From: JBOGXB01 sp050694215
GTDB lineage: Bacteria; Actinomycetota; CADDZG01; WHSQ01
Assembly (NCBI GenBank): GCA_050694215.1
Contig: JBOGXB010000043.1
Coordinates: 1-18,618 of the forward strand
Direction of reading: 5' to 3'
DNA: 18,618 nucleotides
The notes beneath the pieces are model-generated. The model was not told where the DNA came from and did not search any database. It saw nothing but the letters and a program-made list of their open reading frames with translations. The translations under genes and the position numbers were made by a program. Positions 14,064-18,618 of the stretch are shown here, piece by piece (the first letter of the stretch is position 1; each line of letters starts with the position of its first letter).

Positions 14064-14570
14064 GTGGCGGACATCTTGATAGCCGACGACGACGCGGATT
14101 TCCGCCGGTTATTGACGTGCGTCCTCGCAGAGGAAGGTCATCAGGTCTCCGTGGCCAAGGACGGGCAATCCTCGATCGAGACGATGGTGATGGGCCCCCC
14201 GGATATCGTGATCCTCGGCCTGATGATGCCGGAGATGGATGGGCTCTCCGTGCTGAGGGAGATGGCCGAGTACCAGGTCTTGGAGTCAACCAGGGTGCTC
14301 GTTCTCACCGCAAAGAGCTCAGAGGCCGACCGGGAGGTGGGCCTGGAGCTTGGGGCCGATGACTACATCACCAAGCCGGTGGAGCCACTCGAGGTCGTGA
14401 TCGCCGTGAAGGAGCTGTTGGCGTTGACCAAAGATGAGCTTAGGGTGCGCAGAGAAGAGGAGCGTGACAAGGCTCACCTCCTGTCTCAGCTCGAATCGGT
14501 TTTCCCCGGGGGGCCGTCGGGCTCCCAGATCGAAGCATCGGGTCAGCTTGACGAAGAGAGCGTGACATGA
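14064..14570 (+). CDS. Single-domain response regulator lacking the phospho-acceptor Asp (pseudo-receiver)
   Basis: 168 aa from GTG 14064, with GGAG 7 nt upstream; the frame is open further upstream, but the receiver fold starts at ADILIADDDADFRRLL. The acidic pocket (D8-D9), the switch Thr in VLTAKS and the Lys in ITKP are intact. The acceptor position, normally DLMMPEMDG, reads G52-L-M-M-P-E-M-D-G: the codon is GGC where GAC would restore Asp. Such receivers cannot be phosphorylated in the usual way and often act by protein contact. A charged C-terminal helix (LRVRREEERDKAHLLSQLESVF) is nearly the same as in the next gene, and a loose Ser/Gly tail follows. No output domain is present. It is probably co-transcribed with the next gene, 38 bp away. 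Confidence 0.88.
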   Translation: MADILIADDDADFRRLLTCVLAEEGHQVSVAKDGQSSIETMVMGPPDIVILGLMMPEMDGLSVLREMAEYQVLESTRVLVLTAKSSEADREVGLELGADDYITKPVEPLEVVIAVKELLALTKDELRVRREEERDKAHLLSQLESVFPGGPSGSQIEASGQLDEESVT

Positions 14571-14608
14571 TCGGACGTTGGGACGACGCGAAAGGGGGCA
14601 TCCTCTAG

Positions 14609-15061
14609 ATGGCTCGGATCCTCATCGCGGAGGACAACGCCGAGATAAGAACGCTCGTCTCGAGCATCCTCGTTGAAGAAGGCCACAAGGTCGGCGTTGC
14701 GAACAACGGCCAACAGGCGCTTGACATGATCATGGCCGACGCGCCCGACGTGCTTGTGCTCGACATCATGATGCCCAAGATGGACGGCTACACGGTCCTG
14801 AAAGAGGTCAAGTCTTCAGGTACTCGCGAGGGCATGAAGATCCTCGTCCTCACCGCGAAGACCTCAGAAACCGATTGGGTGCGCGGTTACAAGCTGGGGG
14901 CGGACGCCTATCTCACGAAGCCCTTCGACACTGATGAGCTAGTGAATGGGATCGAGGACCTCCTGAGCATGACGAAGGAGCAGCTGCGGGTGCGGCGCGA
15001 GCAAGAGCTCGATAAGGCTCAGTTGCTTTCCCGCCTAGAGTCCATCTTCGACTCGAGCTGA
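14609..15061 (+). CDS. Single-domain response regulator (intact receiver)
   Basis: 150 aa from ATG 14609; a purine run AAAGGGGG lies upstream at a rather long distance. The receiver is complete: acidic pair E8-D9, phospho-acceptor D52 in VLDIMMPKMDG, switch Thr in VLTAKT, and Lys in LTKPF. After the receiver comes a conserved helix (LRVRREQELDKAQLLSRLESIF) shared with the preceding gene; there is no DNA-binding or enzymatic output domain. It resembles CheY/DivK-type regulators that signal through partner proteins. Sequence similarity with its neighbour points to tandem duplication. No histidine kinase is in the window. Confidence 0.93.
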   Translation: MARILIAEDNAEIRTLVSSILVEEGHKVGVANNGQQALDMIMADAPDVLVLDIMMPKMDGYTVLKEVKSSGTREGMKILVLTAKTSETDWVRGYKLGADAYLTKPFDTDELVNGIEDLLSMTKEQLRVRREQELDKAQLLSRLESIFDSS

Positions 15062-15123
15062 GCCGGTCTTTCGCTGCATCGTCACGATCACCGGACGTTC
15101 CCCCGGGGGCGGAAGAGGCCCGG

Positions 15124-15129
15124 TAACCT
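15124..15129 (+). promoter_or_regulatory. Candidate -10 element (TAACCT) for the ECF sigma gene
   Basis: TAACCT lies 5 nt before GTG 15135 and 8 nt before ATG 15138, with no usable Shine-Dalgarno sequence. Leaderless or nearly leaderless transcription would fit either start. A GC palindrome (CCCCCGGGGG, 15100-15109) sits upstream. Confidence 0.3.
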
Positions 15130-15134
15130 CATAG

Positions 15135-15752
15135 GTGATGAGGCGTCTTAAGGACACCGATAGAGGGTTGCCTCGGGATCCCATACCGGCTGCACTCGTC
15201 GATCGCTGCAAGCGAGGAGACGAGGACGCATGGGCGGAGCTCGTGGAGGCCACCTACCGGGACGTTTATACGCTGTGTCTCCGCATCCTCGGAGATCCCG
15301 ACGACGCCGTCGAGGCAACGCAGGACGCGTACCTCAAGGCGTGGCGAGGTCTCAAGGGGTTCCGCGGCGACGCCATGTTCCAGACGTGGTTGTACCGGGT
15401 GGCGAGCAACGCGGCCATCTCGAAGCATCGCAGCCGGAAAAGGAGACGCACACATGAGACCGGCATCGAGGACGAGGCCCTTTCCCAGATCGCGGGCCCG
15501 GGTTCGGTCGAATCTGCTGCAGGTGCGAAGGTCGAGGTGGCCGAGCTCGAGAAAGCCCTCGTACGGCTGCCCGAGCACTACCGTGCTGCGGTGGTCTTGC
15601 GTGACGTGTACGGCATGTCGATCAAGGAGATCGCAGAGGAGCTGAAGGTCTCGAACACGGCGGCCAAGGTCAGGGTGCACCGGGGCCGCAAGAGATTGAA
15701 GGACATGATGTTCCCCACAGTGGGGACCGCATCGGAAGGAGAAGACGCGTGA
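15135..15752 (+). CDS. ECF-type RNA polymerase sigma factor
   Basis: 205 aa (or 204 from ATG 15138). Region 2 covers about residues 22-97: WAELVEATYRDVYTLCLRILGD, then DAVEATQDAYLKAWRGLKGF and MFQTWLYRVASNAAISKHRSR, which is the -10 recognition helix. A linker of ~35 residues leads to region 4 (~140-195): LPEHYRAAVVLRDVYGMS, then IKEIAEELKVSNTAAKVRVHRGRKRLK, the -35 helix-turn-helix. There is no region 3, as expected for ECF factors. The stop overlaps the anti-sigma GTG (GTGA), so this is a sigma/anti-sigma pair that releases the sigma factor on an envelope or redox signal. The exact regulon is not readable from this window. Confidence 0.94.
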   Translation: MMRRLKDTDRGLPRDPIPAALVDRCKRGDEDAWAELVEATYRDVYTLCLRILGDPDDAVEATQDAYLKAWRGLKGFRGDAMFQTWLYRVASNAAISKHRSRKRRRTHETGIEDEALSQIAGPGSVESAAGAKVEVAELEKALVRLPEHYRAAVVLRDVYGMSIKEIAEELKVSNTAAKVRVHRGRKRLKDMMFPTVGTASEGEDA

Positions 15753-16096
15753 GGTGTGCCGAGGCCAGGGAGATGATCCCCGCCTACATGCAGAGCGGCG
15801 AGGGCTCGCTCGCCGTTCGCCGGCATCTTTCCGGCTGCCCCGATTGCCGGGCCGAGCTCCGGCGGTACGAGGCGCTCGCAGGCGGTCTCTCTCAGTTGCG
15901 CTCGGTAGCCGCCGAACCTCCGCTCTCCCTCAAGCCTGCACTCCTGGCGATCCCAAACTCGGAGAACCGCGTCGAGGCCGTCCGGACCCACATCGCTCGC
16001 AATCGGAGGAGCTACGCGGGGGCCGCGGCCATAGCCGTCGCGGGGGCCGCCGGCGCGCTCGTATGGCGGAGCCACCGCCGCCTCGCCACCGCCTGA
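15749..16096 (+). CDS. Zinc-finger transmembrane anti-sigma factor
   Basis: 115 aa. The N-terminal zinc-binding anti-sigma domain has C3 and the H26-x3-C30-x2-C33 motif (HLSGCPDC) that wraps the cognate sigma factor. A single transmembrane helix follows at ~88-106 (SYAGAAAIAVAGAAGALVW), with a short Arg-rich end, so only a tiny tail would protrude outside. The lack of an extracellular sensor domain suggests sensing through the zinc thiolates or through another membrane partner. The GTG start overlaps the sigma stop by four bases, giving matched translation of the pair. Confidence 0.9.
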   Translation: MRCAEAREMIPAYMQSGEGSLAVRRHLSGCPDCRAELRRYEALAGGLSQLRSVAAEPPLSLKPALLAIPNSENRVEAVRTHIARNRRSYAGAAAIAVAGAAGALVWRSHRRLATA

Positions 16097-16165
16097 TCTA
16101 CCGCTCGTCTCGCTCTCACCCGCGCACCGACCCATGCTTGGAGGAACATCTCTTCGATGGGACAC

Positions 16166-16171
16166 TAGGAT
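16166..16171 (+). promoter_or_regulatory. Candidate -10 element (TAGGAT) for tRNA-Trp
   Basis: A TANNNT hexamer ends 12 nt before the mature 5' end of tRNA-Trp. No convincing -35 at standard spacing is visible. Confidence 0.35.
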
Positions 16172-16183
16172 TCCTCGTCCCGA

Positions 16184-16257
16184 AGGGCGGTAGCTCAGTT
16201 TGGTAGAGCGCTGGTCTCCAAAACCAGTGGTCGGGGGTTCGAGTCCCTCCCGCCCTG
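16184..16257 (+). tRNA. tRNA-Trp (anticodon CCA)
   Basis: A 74-nt cloverleaf. The acceptor stem AGGGCGG pairs with CCGCCCT, and the D stem GCTC with GAGC. The anticodon stem CTGGT/ACCAG closes CTCCAAA, giving anticodon CCA (Trp). The T stem GGGGG/CCCTC includes one G-U pair around TTCGAGT. The discriminator is G, as expected for Trp, and CCA is not encoded. In most Gram-positive genomes this gene sits directly before secE-nusG; here it is followed by a gene-poor stretch and an RTX-repeat protein. Confidence 0.97.
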
Positions 16258-16301
16258 CCGATCAAGCATCTCTGTCAGTTCCAGACGCCCTGCCGATGAA
16301 G
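16251..16301 (+). repeat. Short direct repeat of the tRNA-Trp 3' end
   Basis: CGCCCTGCCGATCAAG at 16251-16266, which spans the last bases of tRNA-Trp, recurs as CGCCCTGCCGATGAAG at 16286-16301 with one difference. The copies are 35 bp apart. Duplicated tRNA 3' ends can be left by integrase-mediated events, but 16 bp could also be a local duplication. Confidence 0.5.
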
Positions 16302-16646
16302 TACTCCGCACGCGTTCCGCGGTGATCAGGGCGGCAAAGCGCCCAAGATAGCGCTACTTCCGGGAGGGGGTGGAGCCGACCGGCCCACGACCGGTGTCGA
16401 GGCGTCGATCGTCAAGACCCGGTGTCGGAATGCCGAAGTATCAACCCCTAGAGGAAGCGAGGCCGCCTCTGAATTGCTAACCGCGTACACGCCTACCGCC
16501 CCGAACGGGCTGAAAGCGAGCCGGATTTCGCCCCCCCGAGAGCTCTCTCTATATCGCTTTTCGTCATATCTCCGCAAGATGCCCCGCAGGGCGCTGTTAG
16601 ATCAAGCGCGGGCAAATCGTTCCTGTGTCACATAGGGAGGTCGACT
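16258..16646. other. Gene-poor stretch between tRNA-Trp and the RTX gene
   Basis: No convincing coding region in about 390 bp. It holds the repeated tRNA end (16286-16301) and a hairpin GGGCG/CGCCC (16329-16333 and 16340-16344) with no U-run, which might help end the tRNA transcript. Near 16546-16570 there is an AT-richer patch (CTCTATATCG, TCATATC), the best place for a promoter of the RTX gene, followed by a ~75-nt leader. An 83-codon minus-strand frame is open here but lacks a start signal or family resemblance. Confidence 0.6.
16634..16640 (+). promoter_or_regulatory. Strong Shine-Dalgarno (AGGGAGG) of the RTX gene
   Basis: AGGGAGG lies 6 nt before GTG 16647 and fixes that start, which is directly followed by a good signal peptide. 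Confidence 0.85.
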
Positions 16647-18618
16647 GTGAGCGCCTCATCCCGAAGGTTCTTCGCGTGGCTCGTCTCTTTCCTAGTTGCC
16701 GGGTTGCTCGTTCTCTCCCCCATGCCGGCTCGGGCAGCCGTGACCTGCGCCTCGGTAGGTGCGAACGTGAATATCACGCTCGCCAACGGCGACGCAGTCA
16801 CGATCGCTCGGAGCGAGGCCGGCACCTTCAACGTCTCGGGAACCGGGCTCACCCCGACCAGCTGCGGTGGGTCGACCGTGTCGAACCGGGACACCGTCAA
16901 CGTCACGGGCGCGGGCGGCAACGAGTCGGTAACGATCGACCTGTCGGGCGGGGCCTTCGAACCCGGCGTCGTGGACGAGCCGGGGACGACCGACGAGATC
17001 GAATTCGCGGTCGATCTGGGGGCAGGGGCGGGTGACAGCCTGACGATCAACGGATCGCCTGCGGCCGACCAAATCACGATCGGAGCGTCCGGAGTCAACC
17101 TCAACGACGCCGATGACGTCGACGTGACGACGGTCGGGGTTCATACGCGGACGGTGTCGGGCGTCGGGGGAAATGACGTGCTTAGCGCTGCCGGCGGCAA
17201 CAGCACCGGGGCCGCCCTGGGTGCCACGGTCACGATTAACGGAGGCAACGATGCCGACACGATCAGCGGGGGCGATGGTCCGGACACGCTAAACGGCGAC
17301 GCCGATGCGGACACGATTGCCGGTGGGCTCGGGTCGGACACGGAGTCGGGCGGCACCGGCAACGACCTCTTCGGTGAGGGAGGGGCCGACAACGGTTCCG
17401 ACTCGCTCGCGGGCGGGACGGGGATCGACCGGGTGAGTTACGCCGCCCGCGCCGCCGGCGTGGTCGTGACGATGGACAACGTGTTCGACGACGGGGAGGG
17501 CGGGGAAGGCGACAATGTGGCGAGCGACGTGGAGGACGCCGACGGCGGGGCGGAGGCGGACACTATGACCGGCAGCTCGTCCGCCAATAAGCTGACTGGC
17601 GGCGCCGGCGACGACACGCTCGACGGGGCAGCCGGCGCAGACACGCTAAACGGCGAAGCCGACCACGACATCCTCGTCGGGGGCTCGGGCAACGACACAC
17701 TATCCGGCGGTGGGGGGACCGACGCTGGCGACTACGGAGCCACGACCACTGCGGTGACTGCGAGCCTCGTGACGGGCACGGCGACCGGCGGCGGGGGTTC
17801 CGACGCTCTCTCGGGGATCGAGGACCTCTCCGGCGGCTCCGGTGCGGATTCCCTCACCGGGGACGGCGGGCCGAACGGCCTGAACGGCGGCTCGGGCAAC
17901 GACACCCTGGCCGGTGGACCAGGCGACGACGTCCTCACCGGGGGATCGGGAATAGATACGGCGGACTTCAGCGGCGCGGCGGTTGCCGTGACCGTCGACC
18001 TCGCCGCCCGCTCGGCGACCGGCGAGGGAACCGACACCCTCACGGGGATACTGAACGTAACGGGCGGCTCGGAGAACGACGCGCTGACCGGCGACACCAA
18101 CGCCAATGTGCTTTCCGGTGGCGCCGGCGCCGACACGCTGGTGGGCGGGCTGGGCAACGACACGCTTGCCGGCGGGACCGGCATGGATACGGTCGACTAC
18201 GCGGGCGTGACGGGAGATGTCACCGTCAACCTCGCCTCTGGAACGGCCACGGGTGACGGAACCGACACCTTGACCGGCGTCTTGCACGTAACGGGAGGAT
18301 CTGGGAACGACACGATCACTGGCAACGCCGCGGAGAACGTTCTGGACGGCGGGCCCGGCAACGACACGGTCATCGGCGGTGCGGGGGACGACACACTCAT
18401 CGGCGCTGCCGGCGTCGACACCGTGAGCTACTCGACCTCGTCGACGGGCGTGGTGGTGGACATAAGCGCCGGGACCGGTGCCGGCGATGGCAGCGACTCC
18501 CTTTCGGGCGTCGAGAACGCGACCGGCAGCTCGGGGCCGGACACGATTGTGGGCGATGGCGTGGACAACATGCTGGACGGAGGAGCGGGTTCTGACTCAC
18601 TTGTTGGCGGTGACGGGA
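16647..18618 (+). CDS. Secreted RTX-type calcium-binding repeat protein (open at window end)
   Basis: 657 codons from GTG 16647 to the last base without a stop, so the gene continues beyond the window. A Sec signal peptide covers residues 1-30 (Arg-Arg, a hydrophobic core, then cleavage after A-R-A). Residues 31 to ~180 form a beta-rich, Thr/Val/Gly-rich region with two Cys (34 and 73) that could form a disulfide. From there on the protein is built of GGxGxDxLx nonapeptides (GGSGNDTLSGG, GGAGDDTLDGA, GGLGNDTLAGG), the motif that folds into a calcium-bound parallel beta-roll. These blocks alternate with DTVDYAG...VTVNLASGTATGDG segments. Codon use stays GC-rich. No enzymatic domain is visible yet; a structural surface or secreted role is the best guess. 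Confidence 0.9.
   Translation, partial: MSASSRRFFAWLVSFLVAGLLVLSPMPARAAVTCASVGANVNITLANGDAVTIARSEAGTFNVSGTGLTPTSCGGSTVSNRDTVNVTGAGGNESVTIDLSGGAFEPGVVDEPGTTDEIEFAVDLGAGAGDSLTINGSPAADQITIGASGVNLNDADDVDVTTVGVHTRTVSGVGGNDVLSAAGGNSTGAALGATVTINGGNDADTISGGDGPDTLNGDADADTIAGGLGSDTESGGTGNDLFGEGGADNGSDSLAGGTGIDRVSYAARAAGVVVTMDNVFDDGEGGEGDNVASDVEDADGGAEADTMTGSSSANKLTGGAGDDTLDGAAGADTLNGEADHDILVGGSGNDTLSGGGGTDAGDYGATTTAVTASLVTGTATGGGGSDALSGIEDLSGGSGADSLTGDGGPNGLNGGSGNDTLAGGPGDDVLTGGSGIDTADFSGAAVAVTVDLAARSATGEGTDTLTGILNVTGGSENDALTGDTNANVLSGGAGADTLVGGLGNDTLAGGTGMDTVDYAGVTGDVTVNLASGTATGDGTDTLTGVLHVTGGSGNDTITGNAAENVLDGGPGNDTVIGGAGDDTLIGAAGVDTVSYSTSSTGVVVDISAGTGAGDGSDSLSGVENATGSSGPDTIVGDGVDNMLDGGAGSDSLVGGDG
17427..18618 (+). 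repeat. Protein super-repeats of about 77 residues in the RTX gene
   Basis: Five in-frame modules each begin D-x-x-(D/S)-(Y/F), run through a beta segment and TGDGTDTLTG-like turn, and end in RTX nonapeptides. They start at 17427 (98 residues), 17721 (78), 17955 (77), 18186 (77) and 18417 (cut by the window end). Modules two to four differ at many positions but keep the same length, which suggests old duplication. Confidence 0.85.

Noticed and set aside
13940..14074. Upstream extension of the DUF4395 frame
   Set aside because: The added residues are Arg/Ser-rich without family resemblance, and would include the -10 candidate and overlap the start of the divergent regulator.
16326..16577. 83-codon minus-strand open frame in the gap after tRNA-Trp
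   Set aside because: No ribosome binding site, no recognisable domain and low-complexity ends; treated as non-coding.
17700..18287. Minus-strand open frames across the RTX repeats
   Set aside because: They mirror the repeated Asp/Gly/Thr codons of the plus-strand gene (Val/Ser/Pro-rich products), and the plus frame has a signal peptide and a strong ribosome binding site.
17427..18618. Regularly spaced repeats resembling an array
   Set aside because: The repeats are in-frame RTX codons with variable length and no constant repeat-spacer pattern, so this is not CRISPR.

Overview
The window is GC-rich bacterial chromosome, most likely from a non-model or deep-branching member of the Actinomycetota. 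Lineage markers are a DUF3263 / LytR_C gene pair, a GpgS-type GT81 enzyme, a CysO-like sulfur carrier behind thrC, a DUF4395 protein beside a thioredoxin, and an ECF sigma / zinc-finger anti-sigma pair. Class or genus cannot be fixed from the sequence alone.

Layout. (1) 1-3736 is a conserved housekeeping block: the end of ispD, then ispF, cysS, rlmB, a Bacillus SigH (Spo0H)-like sigma factor and tRNA-Thr(TGT). The order ispD-ispF-cysS-rlmB-sigH resembles the Bacillus yac/sigH region, which normally continues to rpmG-secE-nusG. (2) 3770-6059: glutamate dehydrogenase, DUF3263 protein, LytR_C membrane protein. (3) 6067-9152: an unknown lipoprotein, otsB and a divergent otsA for trehalose synthesis. 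(4) 9248-11517: an AI-2E/PerM-family membrane protein and glucosyl-3-phosphoglycerate synthase. (5) 11595-13096: thrC with an overlapping CysO-like gene whose protein ends Gly-Gly-Cys. (6) 13100-13939, minus strand: a DUF4395 membrane protein and a membrane-anchored thioredoxin. (7) 14064-15061: two tandem single-domain response regulators, the first lacking its phospho-acceptor Asp. (8) 15135-16096: ECF sigma factor and anti-sigma factor. (9) tRNA-Trp(CCA), a gene-poor stretch of about 390 bp, and a secreted RTX-repeat protein that stays open to the window edge.

The most interesting signal is in DUF4395. Its reading frame stops at a TGA exactly where the family has the first Cys of its FCLGC motif. 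The same frame then continues with the expected LGCEVYLL tail for 17 codons to a TAG, 12 nt before the thioredoxin gene. A hairpin 18-34 nt after the UGA has a GGUC-containing apical loop like that of the E. coli fdhF SECIS. This is a candidate U-x-x-C selenoprotein; a TGC-to-TGA mutation or sequencing error is the competing explanation.

Genes here start in two ways. sigH, gdh, thrC, trx, both response regulators and the RTX gene have purine-rich Shine-Dalgarno sequences, although for the second response regulator it sits rather far upstream. cysS, the DUF3263 gene, the lipoprotein, otsB, gpgS, DUF4395 and probably otsA, the ECF sigma gene and the AI-2E gene have a TANNNT-like hexamer 5-8 nt before the start codon, as expected for leaderless transcripts. 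Two of these lie back to back in a 33-bp gap. The otsAB and gpgS genes suggest a compatible-solute (trehalose / glucosylglycerate) capacity.
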